A stretch of 64,000 nucleotides of DNA, taken from the NCBI RefSeq assembly GCF_000372745.1, contig NZ_KB889680.1:44134-108133 (forward strand). Direction: 5' to 3'. The stretch's first letter is position 1; each line of letters starts with the position of its first letter. Under the pieces are notes generated by a model, which saw only the letters and a list, made by a program, of their open reading frames with translations, was not told where the DNA came from and searched no databases. The DNA comes from Embleya scabrispora DSM 41855 (GTDB lineage: Bacteria > Actinomycetota > Actinomycetes > Streptomycetales > Streptomycetaceae). Made by a program: the position numbers and the translations under genes. Below, piece after piece: positions 24,839 through 33,207 of the stretch.

Positions 24839-27800
24839 TCAGGTCACGGTCGACTGCTCGTGCCCGACCGTTTCGGCGAAGCGCCGCACGAGTTCACCCG
24901 CCGCGTCCGCGTCGAGCAGATCCACGCGGTGCTGAAGCAGACCCACCACGTCGTCGCCGTCCGCCCACAAGTCCACCGACACCGGCAGCGCGGTGCGCTG
25001 GGCACCCTGGGCAGCCACGCTCCCCGGGTCCGGCGACACCGGCTCCAGCCACACTCCCGAGGCGATTTCACGGGGCGCCGGCAACGACTTGCGCAGGGTC
25101 AGGACCAGCCAGGGCAGGGCCCGGCGCAGCTCCGGCGCCCCGCTGCGCACGCCCGCGTCCAACAGGGCCTGCGCGGGTATCGGCGAGCCGTCCGTCGTCC
25201 GCCCGGTCGGGCCCACCGCCGAGACCGAATCGGCCGGTGCGATGCCGTCGGCGTCCTCGCGGTCGTCGGTTCGATGCAACGTGGACAACGTCAGGGTCGA
25301 CAGCGGGGCGACCAGATCACGCGTGTCCGCCGAGCGACCCGGTTCGATCCGGCCGACCACGACGGACGATCCCCACTCCCGGGGCAGCACCCGCAGCAGC
25401 GCCCGGGTCAGCGCGTACTCCATCGAGACGCCGCGCGCCGGCGCCAGGTCGGACAGGGCCCGCACCGCGGTCGCATCGAGTCGAACGGGCACCAAACCCG
25501 TGTCGTACCCGCCCTCGGGGACCGGCACGGTGCCGGCCAGCGAGGCCCGGAACGCGGTGACCGCGTCCGCCAGGGCCACCCCGGACGATGCCTCGCGCCG
25601 AGCCTGGGCAAGCACGGTGAAGCGCCCCTCGACGGGCTCGGCCGCGACGTCGCCCGCATAGGCGTCCGCGAACTGCGACACGATCACCGCGAGCGAGGCC
25701 GCGTCGGCCACCGCGTCGTGCACGCGGATCTCCAGCTCGAACCGCTCGTCCTCGAACTGGCGCAGCGCCGCCCGCAACAGCGGCCCCTGCGCCAGGTCGA
25801 ACGGGGCATCCATCGCCTCGTCGAGCCCGGCGGCGCCGGCCGCCGCGGTGCCTCGCAGATCCGCCTCGAACAAATCGAACTCCACGTAGGGCGAGATCAG
25901 TTGGCTGCCGTACTCGGCGACCGGTTCGAAGCGGGTACGCAGACACTCCTGGCCTCGCAGCACCGCCGTCAGCGCCTCGGCCACCCCACCCGTGTCCACC
26001 GCGCCGGTCAGCCTCGCCCGAACCGTCAGACCCGGAGAGGTGATCCCGGGCACCAGTCGTTCCGCGTGGCACAGCGCACGTTGCTCGGGCGACAGCGCGA
26101 CCCTGCGGTCGGCGGCCTCGCCGGCCGTCACCGGCGAAGCCGCCGCGCGATCGACCACCGCGGCCCAGGCGCGCACCGTCGGTTCGGCGAACAACTCCCA
26201 CACCGGCAATTCGAGTTCGTACTCGGTGCGCAGCCGGGAGACCACCTCCATGGCGAGCAGGGAGTGTCCGCCCAGGTCGAAGAAGCTGGTCCGGACGTCG
26301 ACCTCGCCCAGGCCCAGTACCTCGCCCCAGACCTTGGCCACCGCCGTCTCGGTCGAACCCTCCGGCGCCCCGCCGTCGTCGGCGCCACCCCCGTTGCGCG
26401 CTCCCTCCCCACCCTCGCCCGGGGTGCCGGATTCCTGCCAGGCGAGCAGCGCCGCGTGATCGACCTTGCCGTTGCCCGTCATCGGCAGCGCGGGCAGGAA
26501 CGACAGCCGATCGGGCACCATCGGCTCCGGCAGGAACAGGCGGGCATGGGCGCGGACGTCGGCCACGCTCGGCGCGTGCCCCGGCTCGGCCACCAGGCAG
26601 GCGGCGAGCGCGTCCCCGTGCACCAGCACCGCCGCCTGGCGGACCGAGGGCAGCTTCTCCAACACGGCCACCACCTCGCCGGGTTCGACCCGATGGCCGC
26701 GGATCTTGACCTGGTCGTCGGTGCGCCCGAGGAAATGCAGATCACCGTCCGCGGACAGCCGGACCACGTCACCGGTGCGATACATGCGCGCCCCGAGCAC
26801 GCCGGAGAACGGGTCCGGCACGAACTTCTCGGCGGTCAGCGCCGGTCGCCGGTGGTAGCCGCCGGACACCTGGAGGCCACCCACGTACAACTCGCCGCGC
26901 GGCCCCGGCGGAAGCAACTCGCCGTCCCCATCCAGGACGTAGAGCCGGGTGCCCGGAATGGCATCGCCCAGCGGCAGCCGGGTCGGATCCGAGATCGGCG
27001 CGAACGTGGCGTAGACCGTGGTCTCCGTCGGCCCGTAGCCGTTGTGCAACGACACGGTGCGTTCCAGGAGTTCGCGGGCGAGCCGCTCGGTCAGCTTCTC
27101 GCCGCCGCCGAACGCCCGGACCCGATGCCGGCCGTCCGTCCCCAGGCCCGCGAGCACCAGCATCCGCCACAACGACGGAGTGGCCAGGACGGTGGACACC
27201 CGGTGCCGGTCGATCAGGTCGAGCAGCACGTCGGGGTCGCGGGTGCGATCGTCGGCCGGCAGCACCACGGAGGCGCCCGCCGCCAACGGAACGAAGACGT
27301 CCGTGACGGACATGTCGAACGCGATCGAGGCCACCGACAACACGACGTCGCCCTCGGTCAGGGCCGGACCGCGGGCAGACAACGCCCTTACCAGGGTGGC
27401 AAGTCCGCCGTGCGTGGCCACCACGCCCTTGGGGGTGCCGGTCGATCCCGACGTGTAGATCACATACGCCGGATCGGCACGGAACAGGCGCACCGCACAC
27501 GCCGTCCCGCCCGGCGGATCCGCGTCCAGGCGCAGCGCCGGGGCCGCGTCGACGACCGCCGCCGGCGCATGCCGGTCGACCAGTACGAGCTCGGGGCGCG
27601 CATCCGACATGGTCAGCGCGATCCGCTCGCCGGGATGGGCGGGATCCAGCGGAACGTACACCCGCCCGGCCCGCAGACAGCCCAACGCCGCGGCCACCAG
27701 GGCCGACCCGCGCCGCCCACACACCGCCACCCAACCCCCGGGGGAGACCCGATCGGCCACCGCCGCCGCCCAGCGGTCCGCGGCCGCGTCCAGTGCGGCG

Positions 27801-27949
27801 AACGAGGTCTCGCCATCCGCGTCGAACACGGCCGTCAGGTCCGGCGAACGGCGCGCGACCATGGCCACCGAATCCGGAAGGGACACGATCGCCGGCTCGG
27901 CGCAGGTGATACTCGTTTCGCTCTCGCGATCAGGAACAGGCATCGTCAT
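24839..27949 (-). CDS. NRPS protein A-PCP-C with decayed C domain
   Basis: A 1036-aa protein in the order A (about 25-505), PCP (about 535-600, Ser 563 in LGGHSL), C-like (about 615-1030). The A domain is intact: [11 protein letters not shown] (165-175), [25 protein letters not shown], core-10 GNGKVDH. The hand-read pocket code D-M-T-L-F-G-G-V-Y-K matches no code I know; D235 is present, so an alpha-amino acid is expected. The C domain has HDAVADA (744-750) instead of HHxxxDG: again the second His is Asp. A Gly-rich linker (GEGGEGARNGGGADDGG) joins A and PCP. ATG at 27949 or 27943; no clear ribosome site separates them. It is a single-gene unit, divergent from the winged-helix gene at 28171. 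Confidence 0.87.
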   Translation of the reverse strand: MTMPVPDRESETSITCAEPAIVSLPDSVAMVARRSPDLTAVFDADGETSFAALDAAADRWAAAVADRVSPGGWVAVCGRRGSALVAAALGCLRAGRVYVPLDPAHPGERIALTMSDARPELVLVDRHAPAAVVDAAPALRLDADPPGGTACAVRLFRADPAYVIYTSGSTGTPKGVVATHGGLATLVRALSARGPALTEGDVVLSVASIAFDMSVTDVFVPLAAGASVVLPADDRTRDPDVLLDLIDRHRVSTVLATPSLWRMLVLAGLGTDGRHRVRAFGGGEKLTERLARELLERTVSLHNGYGPTETTVYATFAPISDPTRLPLGDAIPGTRLYVLDGDGELLPPGPRGELYVGGLQVSGGYHRRPALTAEKFVPDPFSGVLGARMYRTGDVVRLSADGDLHFLGRTDDQVKIRGHRVEPGEVVAVLEKLPSVRQAAVLVHGDALAACLVAEPGHAPSVADVRAHARLFLPEPMVPDRLSFLPALPMTGNGKVDHAALLAWQESGTPGEGGEGARNGGGADDGGAPEGSTETAVAKVWGEVLGLGEVDVRTSFFDLGGHSLLAMEVVSRLRTEYELELPVWELFAEPTVRAWAAVVDRAAASPVTAGEAADRRVALSPEQRALCHAERLVPGITSPGLTVRARLTGAVDTGGVAEALTAVLRGQECLRTRFEPVAEYGSQLISPYVEFDLFEADLRGTAAAGAAGLDEAMDAPFDLAQGPLLRAALRQFEDERFELEIRVHDAVADAASLAVIVSQFADAYAGDVAAEPVEGRFTVLAQARREASSGVALADAVTAFRASLAGTVPVPEGGYDTGLVPVRLDATAVRALSDLAPARGVSMEYALTRALLRVLPREWGSSVVVGRIEPGRSADTRDLVAPLSTLTLSTLHRTDDREDADGIAPADSVSAVGPTGRTTDGSPIPAQALLDAGVRSGAPELRRALPWLVLTLRKSLPAPREIASGVWLEPVSPDPGSVAAQGAQRTALPVSVDLWADGDDVVGLLQHRVDLLDADAAGELVRRFAETVGHEQSTVT

Positions 27950-28122
27950 CCGTTCCGAGGCGACTCGGCACGCGCCTCATTTCCCGGGGCAATCGCATTA
28001 CCTGCACGATTACCTCGGATCGGGGAAGGCCGCAAAGATTCTGTCGCGTCTCTGTACGGAATCCGTCGAAATTCCGGGCGCCGGCGGATATCCGCGTAGC
28101 ATCGTGGTGCATTCCCGACCGA

Positions 28123-28165
28123 CCGAGAAGGTGACCGTCCGAGAAGGCGATCGACCGAAGAGGTG
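28123..28165 (+). repeat. 16-bp direct repeats just upstream of a gene start
   Basis: CCGAGAAGGTGACCGT (28123-28138), CCGAGAAGGCGATCGA (28139-28154) and the start of a third, altered copy (28155-28165). The last copy carries the GAAGAGG that probably acts as ribosome site for the gene at 28171. This could be a regulator site or replication slippage. Confidence 0.5.
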
Positions 28166-28170
28166 CGCTC

Positions 28171-29340
28171 GTGAGCGAAGTCGACAACGAACAGGTGGAC
28201 CGGGAACAGGTGCTCGCGTTCCGCGCGGCCGGCCACCATCTGACCGACGCGGATCCGGCCCCCGACCTGTGGGCCGCGGCGGCTGCCGCCGGGGCACAGA
28301 ACACCCCGCCCGGCAACGGCCCGCTCGCGCTGCTGGCTCGATGCCCCGGACTGACCGCGGCCGAGGTGGACCGGGCACTGGCCGAGGACAAGTCGCTGGT
28401 GCAGGCGTGGACGGTGCGCCAGTCGCCGTACCTGTTCCCCACCTGCGACCTGCCCGTGTTCACCCGGCCGATGTTGCCCGAGGACGAGGAGTCCTGGCGG
28501 GTGGCCGTGCAGGGTTTCGTCCCGATGCTCGACGGGACCGGGCGTTCGGCGGTCGAGGTCGTGGAGTTGACCCGGGCGGCGATCGAAGACGCGCTGGACG
28601 GACAGGTGTTGACCAAGCGCGAGCTCGGCGTCGCACTGGGGAAGCGGATGCCCGAGGAGTTCTCCGGATGGTTCGAGCCGGACACCTTCAGCAGCTTCAC
28701 CGCCATCCTGGCCCGGGCCGTCGCGCTCACCGGCCTGTTCGTGATCGCGCCGCGCGCGGGCCGGGAGGCGTCGTTCGCGCGCACCGACCAATGGCTGGGC
28801 AAGAAGCCGCCGCACCGGTCGGCGCCGGCCGCCCGCAAGGAGTTCGTCCGCCGATACCTGCGCGCGTACGGCCCCTCCACGCCCGAACACCTCGCGGAGT
28901 GGGCGGGCACCTCGCAAACCGTCGCGGCCAAGGCATGGCAGGCGGCGGCCGACGAGCTGCGCGAGGTGCGCTACGACGGGCGCACGACGTGGATCCACCG
29001 CGACGACCACCGGGCGCTCGCCGCGCCGCCCGAGGCACGCGGGCTGCGCGTGCTCCCGGCGTACGACCCATGGCTGCATCTGCGCGATCGCGCCACCGCC
29101 GTCCCCGACCGCAAGCTGCACAAGCAGGTGTGGAAGCACACCGGGAACCCCGGCGTGGTCCTGCGCGACGGCGAACTCGCGGCGCTGTGGCGCGCGCGGA
29201 AGAAGGGCCGGACGCTGCGGCTGACCGTGGAGCCGGTGCGCGCACTGCGCAAGGCGGACCGCGAGGGCATCGAGAAGCTCGCGGCCGACATCGCGCCGTT
29301 CCGGGGCTGCGCGAAGGCCGAGACGGAGTTCGCGGACTGA
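28171..29340 (+). CDS. winged-helix DNA-binding protein, YcaQ/AlkZ-like family (HTH_42)
   Basis: A 389-aa protein with the overall layout of the HTH_42 family (tandem winged helices), whose members include the DNA glycosylases YcaQ/AlkX and the self-resistance glycosylase AlkZ of azinomycin producers. Visible family-like segments: LVQAWTVRQSPYLFP, KEFVRRYLRAYGPSTPEHLAEWAG, YDGRTTWIH, VLPAYDPWL and a C-terminal GVVLRDGELAALW. The N-terminal GAQNTPPG is where the catalytic QxQ/QxD motif would lie; only the first Gln appears kept, so activity is uncertain. GTG start at 28171. Its position inside a biosynthetic cluster suggests self-protection against a DNA-damaging product, but many actinomycetes carry unrelated copies. 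Confidence 0.72.
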   Translation: MSEVDNEQVDREQVLAFRAAGHHLTDADPAPDLWAAAAAAGAQNTPPGNGPLALLARCPGLTAAEVDRALAEDKSLVQAWTVRQSPYLFPTCDLPVFTRPMLPEDEESWRVAVQGFVPMLDGTGRSAVEVVELTRAAIEDALDGQVLTKRELGVALGKRMPEEFSGWFEPDTFSSFTAILARAVALTGLFVIAPRAGREASFARTDQWLGKKPPHRSAPAARKEFVRRYLRAYGPSTPEHLAEWAGTSQTVAAKAWQAAADELREVRYDGRTTWIHRDDHRALAAPPEARGLRVLPAYDPWLHLRDRATAVPDRKLHKQVWKHTGNPGVVLRDGELAALWRARKKGRTLRLTVEPVRALRKADREGIEKLAADIAPFRGCAKAETEFAD

Positions 29341-29538
29341 GCCGGGAGCCGAAGGGCCGGGTCGATCGCCCACCGCGGCCGACTCGTCCGCCCGGCCCGC
29401 CGGCACCGTGCGTCGATCGCGACAGATCCGACAAAGATCTCGCGCGGCCGGGCGGGTGATGTTCGAGCATGTGGTGGCGTCCGTCGTACCGCGCGCCCAC
29501 CAGTCGGGCGAGGCGCGCCCGATCGCGAGGAGACCACC

Positions 29539-31080
29539 GTGCCGTCGCAGTCGCGACCACCGACCACGTCCCGCCGCCGCTCGTGGCTCGTGTCCACGGT
29601 CACCGTCCTGGCCGCCGTGGCGACCACGCTCGCCGTACCGTCCTCGGCCGTCGCCGCCCCGGCGCCCGAGGTGCCGAAGCTGACCTGGGCCGGTTGCGGC
29701 GGCGGCTTCGAGTGCGCGACCGCCACCGTGCCCATGCGACCGGGCGCGACGGCCGACCGCCGGACCACCGACCTGGCCCTGATCCGCGTCCCGGCCCGGG
29801 ACCGGGCGCACCGGATCGGCACGCTCTTCGTCAACGGAGGGCTCCAGGGCGGCAACGGCGTGGCCCTGCTGCGCACCCGGACGGCCCCCTTCGCCGCGCT
29901 CGCGGACCGGTTCGACGTGGTCGGCTTCGACCAGCGCGGCCAGTCGAACAGTGCGCCGAGCGCGCACTGCATGACCTACGAGCAGGAGCGGGAGATCGAG
30001 GAGCCGCTGCCCGCCTACCCCACGCCCGCCGACCGACCGGCGAAACTCGCCGAGGCCAAGGCACTGACCACCGCGTGCGGGCGCAACACCGACCAGACCC
30101 TGCTGCGCACCATGAGCACCGCCGATTCGGCCGCCGACCTGGACCTGTTGCGCCGGGCGGTGGGCGATGATCGGCTCAACTACCTGGGCCAGTCGTACGG
30201 GACGGTGCTCGGACAGATCTACGCCGCGCGCTATCCGCACCGGGTCGGCTCGATGGTCCTGGACGGGGCGATCGACGGCCGCGGATACGTCTCGGATCCG
30301 CTGCGCTTCGACCGGGAGCAGCTCGCCGCGAGCGAGTTCGCCCTGGGCCGCTTCCTCGACTGGTGCCGGGCCACGCCGGCGCTGTGCTCGTTCGGCGCCG
30401 GCGACCCGGCGACCGCGTTCGACGCCCTGGTGGACAAGCTGGAGCGCAACCGGCTCGCCCACCCGGGGCGGCACGACATCCTCACCGGTGGCCTGCTGCT
30501 CACCCAGGTCATCGGGGGACTGATCAACTCCGCCGACTGGCCGCGCTTCGCCGCGTACCTGTCCGCGACGGCCGCCCAGGACGTGCCCACGACGGAACCG
30601 CCCACCGGCCCGGACGACGTGACCGCCCAACAGCTCGCGAACTCCTGCCTGGACCGGGACGTTCCCACCGATCCGCGGGCACACGACCGGCACTTCACGG
30701 CGGCGGCCGCGGCGTCGGCGCACTTCGGCCGACTGTACGGCTACGGCGAGCTCAAGTGCGCGCTGTGGCCGGTCCGGGCCGACCACCGGTTCGAGGGCCC
30801 GTGGCGCTACACCGGCCGGGATCGGGCGCTGGTGATCGGTGTCGAGGGCGACCCGCTCGCGCCCCTCGCCTGGGCCCGCGACGTGACCGAAACCATGGGT
30901 CGGGCACGGCTGTTGAGCGTCAGGGGCGACGGGCACACCGCGTTCGGCCGGGGCAGTGCGTGTGTCGACGGTGCGATCGCGGCCTACCTCGGATCCGGCC
31001 GCCTGCCCGATCGGGGCGCGAGCTGCACGCTGCCCGCGCCGGCCGCACCACCCGCGCCGCCGGCCACCGCGGCCTCCTGA
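29539..31080 (+). CDS. secreted alpha/beta hydrolase (tripeptidyl-aminopeptidase-like)
   Basis: A 513-aa exported protein. The N-terminus is a Sec or Tat-type signal peptide: basic SRRRSW, hydrophobic LVSTVTVLAAVATTLAV, and cleavage probably near AVAAPA (about 40). The mature part resembles the streptomycete secreted tripeptidyl aminopeptidase family: DVVGFDQRGQ, nucleophile elbow GQSYG (Ser 219), GEGDP-like EGDPLAP for the Asp and GDGHTAF with the likely catalytic His. The C-terminal tail is Ala/Pro-rich. GTG start at 29539 with GAGGAG just upstream. It could trim or inactivate a peptide outside the cell; involvement in the cluster is inferred only from location. Confidence 0.85.
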   Translation: MPSQSRPPTTSRRRSWLVSTVTVLAAVATTLAVPSSAVAAPAPEVPKLTWAGCGGGFECATATVPMRPGATADRRTTDLALIRVPARDRAHRIGTLFVNGGLQGGNGVALLRTRTAPFAALADRFDVVGFDQRGQSNSAPSAHCMTYEQEREIEEPLPAYPTPADRPAKLAEAKALTTACGRNTDQTLLRTMSTADSAADLDLLRRAVGDDRLNYLGQSYGTVLGQIYAARYPHRVGSMVLDGAIDGRGYVSDPLRFDREQLAASEFALGRFLDWCRATPALCSFGAGDPATAFDALVDKLERNRLAHPGRHDILTGGLLLTQVIGGLINSADWPRFAAYLSATAAQDVPTTEPPTGPDDVTAQQLANSCLDRDVPTDPRAHDRHFTAAAAASAHFGRLYGYGELKCALWPVRADHRFEGPWRYTGRDRALVIGVEGDPLAPLAWARDVTETMGRARLLSVRGDGHTAFGRGSACVDGAIAAYLGSGRLPDRGASCTLPAPAAPPAPPATAAS

Positions 31081-31090
31081 GCCCGGGCCC

Positions 31091-31142
31091 GCGGGTTCGT
31101 GGGCCCGTGAGCCCACAAACCCGCAGGCCCACAAACCCGCAG
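31091..31142 (+). terminator. hairpin with following 16-bp tandem repeat
   Basis: GCGGGTTCGTGGGC (31091-31104) pairs with GCCCACAAACCCGC (31111-31124) with one mismatch across a 6-base loop. The right arm is duplicated as a tandem repeat, GCCCACAAACCCGCAG at 31111-31126 and 31127-31142. It follows the hydrolase gene by 10 bases and probably terminates it. Confidence 0.6.
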
Positions 31143-31239
31143 GCCCACGGATCCGACGGCACACCTACCCGCACGGACCCGCACGGGTCCGCCGGCCCGA
31201 TGCCCCGATGCCCCGAGCAGACACCGGAACGGGTAAACG

Positions 31240-32457
31240 ATGAAACAGGAATCACCCCCGGTACCACCGCTGTTCAGCCCGGCCTTCCTGGCCGACCCGT
31301 ACCCCACCTACGCGCACCTGCGGCGCACCACGCCGGTGCACCGCATCGCCACGCCGCAGGGCTTCGACATGTGGCTGCTGACCCGGTACGAGGACGTCCG
31401 CGCCGGCCTGACCGATCCCGGCTTCAGCCGTGACCTGCACCTGGCCCCGCCGGAGGCGACCGCGCTCACCGGTGACCCGGACAGCGCGATGAACCGCAAC
31501 CTGCTCACCCTCGACCCGCCCGACCACACCAGGGTGCGCAAGCTCGTGCAGAGCGCGTTCAGCACCCGCCGGGTCAACCTGCTAGCCGAACGAGTCGAAG
31601 GCATCCTCGGCGGGCTGCTCGACGCGGCCCCGCGTACGCAGCCGTTCGACCTGATCACGGCCGTGGCCCATCCGCTGCCGATCACCATCATCTGCGAGCT
31701 GCTCGGGGTGCCCGTCACCGATCGCGACGACTTTCGGGCGTGGACGGACGGCATGGTCTCCAGCGCGCGTCCGGACTCGCAGCGGCTGCTGCGGCAGGCC
31801 CAGGAGGACCTGCTGGCGTACTTCCTCGACCTGATCCGGCGCAAGCGCGCCCGGCCCGGCACCGACCTGCTCAGCGCCCTGGTCGAGGCCCGGGACGGCG
31901 GGGAGGGGCTCTCCGAGGCCGAACTGGTCGGCATGGCCTTCATGTTGCTGGTGGCCGGCCACGAGACGACGGTGAACCTCATCGCGACCGGCATCAAGCT
32001 CCTGCTGACCCACCCGGGTGAGCGCGCCCGACTGGCCGCCGACCCCGCCCTGTTGCCGGCGGCGATCGACGAGATCCTGCGCTACGACGGGCCGGCCGGC
32101 ATCGCGTTCATGGTGGCTCGGCGCGATGTCGAACTGCCCGGCGGCGTGGTGCCGGCCGGGGCGGTCACCGCAGCGCTGTGGCACGCGGCGAATCGGGACC
32201 CGGAGCGGTTCCCGGATCCCGACACGTTCCGCATCGACCGGACCGAGCGTTCGCATCTGGGCTTCGGCCACGGCATCCACCGCTGCATCGGCGCGCCACT
32301 GGCCGTCATGGAGGCGCGCCTGGCGCTGGGCGGGATCCTCGGCCGGTTCCCCCGGATGCGGTTGGCCGTGTCGGCGGACGAGCTGCGCCGGCGGCCCGCG
32401 CCGTTCTTCCGCGGCCTGGTGGACCTACCGGTCGTACTGGACGCCGACGCCGACTGA
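31240..32457 (+). CDS. cytochrome P450 (canonical CYP105/107-like)
   Basis: A 405-aa P450 with the full canonical set: I-helix LLVAGHETTVN (acid-alcohol pair present), ExxR as EILR, and heme loop LGFGHGIHRCIGAPLA with Cys at about 349. It is clearly different from the other two P450s in this cluster, which lack the I-helix acid. The likely role is a tailoring hydroxylation or epoxidation of the released product or an intermediate; substrate unknown. ATG start at 31240. Its 3' end overlaps the convergent tryptophan dioxygenase gene by 33 bases. Confidence 0.92.
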   Translation: MKQESPPVPPLFSPAFLADPYPTYAHLRRTTPVHRIATPQGFDMWLLTRYEDVRAGLTDPGFSRDLHLAPPEATALTGDPDSAMNRNLLTLDPPDHTRVRKLVQSAFSTRRVNLLAERVEGILGGLLDAAPRTQPFDLITAVAHPLPITIICELLGVPVTDRDDFRAWTDGMVSSARPDSQRLLRQAQEDLLAYFLDLIRRKRARPGTDLLSALVEARDGGEGLSEAELVGMAFMLLVAGHETTVNLIATGIKLLLTHPGERARLAADPALLPAAIDEILRYDGPAGIAFMVARRDVELPGGVVPAGAVTAALWHAANRDPERFPDPDTFRIDRTERSHLGFGHGIHRCIGAPLAVMEARLALGGILGRFPRMRLAVSADELRRRPAPFFRGLVDLPVVLDADAD

Positions 32458-33207
32458 GTCGACCGCGCCGGCGGTGTGCAACGCCGCCCGCGCCTCCCAC
32501 AGTTCGGGAAAGGGCACCGCGAGGCGCTTGGCCAGGAAGTCGGCGCCCGTGGTGCGACCCGTGCCCGGTCGGGCGCCGATCTGCCGGACCACCACCTCGA
32601 CGTGCGCCAACTGGCAGCGGCGAACCGCCTGTGACAGATCGACCAGGCCCTCGGCCAGCAGATACGGCAGCCCGGAATGCGGGGCCCGCCGGTACACCTC
32701 GGTCACGGTCAGATCGCGCTCGGCCAGGGCGCTCAGGAACCCCCGGAACAGCTCGCTGTCCGCGCCGTACAGGCCCAACGCGCGGTAGAGCGCGCGGAAC
32801 TGCTTGGACTGGGCCCCACTGGCCCGACCGAGCGCGCCGCGAAAACGGGCGAAAGAAGCGACGGTCAACCGCTCCAGCACGGTGAAGTGCTCGGCGATCA
32901 CGGCCAGTACGTGCGTCACCCGCCGGACCTGCTCCAGGCACAGTTCCAGGTCGCGAGGCCGGGAGCGGACCGCGTCGGTGGCCAGGCCCAGGTCCAGGAG
33001 CGCCTGTTTGAGCCACAACTCGCAGCTTTGGTGCGCCACGATGAAGAAGTGCTCGGCGGCGTGCGTGCACCGGTCGCTCCGCGCCGTGGTCGGCGCCTGC
33101 GCGGTCAGGATCGTCGGCAGGCGCAGATATCCGTCGTAGGTCGGCTCGGCGGCGCCGTCGGCCGCGCTCTCGTGCGGGGCCGACGTGCGGGCCGCGGAGC
33201 CGTTCAC
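32425..33207 (-). CDS. tryptophan 2,3-dioxygenase
   Basis: A 260-aa heme dioxygenase of the TDO family, which opens the indole ring of L-tryptophan (or derivatives) to N-formylkynurenine. Family landmarks: EHFFIVAHQSCELWLKQAL with the substrate-side His, FRGALGRASGAQSKQFR, then RCQLAHVEVVVRQIG with the probable heme-ligand His and the RPGTGRTTGADFL loop, ending FPELWEAR. TDOs occur in several NRPS clusters for kynurenine or quinoline/quinoxaline units. The GTG start at 33207 overlaps the aminotransferase stop (GTGA); a longer frame overlaps that gene and is rejected. It is the last gene of the leftward four-gene cassette. The TAG stop lies inside the P450 coding end. Confidence 0.88.
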   Translation of the reverse strand: MNGSAARTSAPHESAADGAAEPTYDGYLRLPTILTAQAPTTARSDRCTHAAEHFFIVAHQSCELWLKQALLDLGLATDAVRSRPRDLELCLEQVRRVTHVLAVIAEHFTVLERLTVASFARFRGALGRASGAQSKQFRALYRALGLYGADSELFRGFLSALAERDLTVTEVYRRAPHSGLPYLLAEGLVDLSQAVRRCQLAHVEVVVRQIGARPGTGRTTGADFLAKRLAVPFPELWEARAALHTAGAVDSVGVGVQYDR

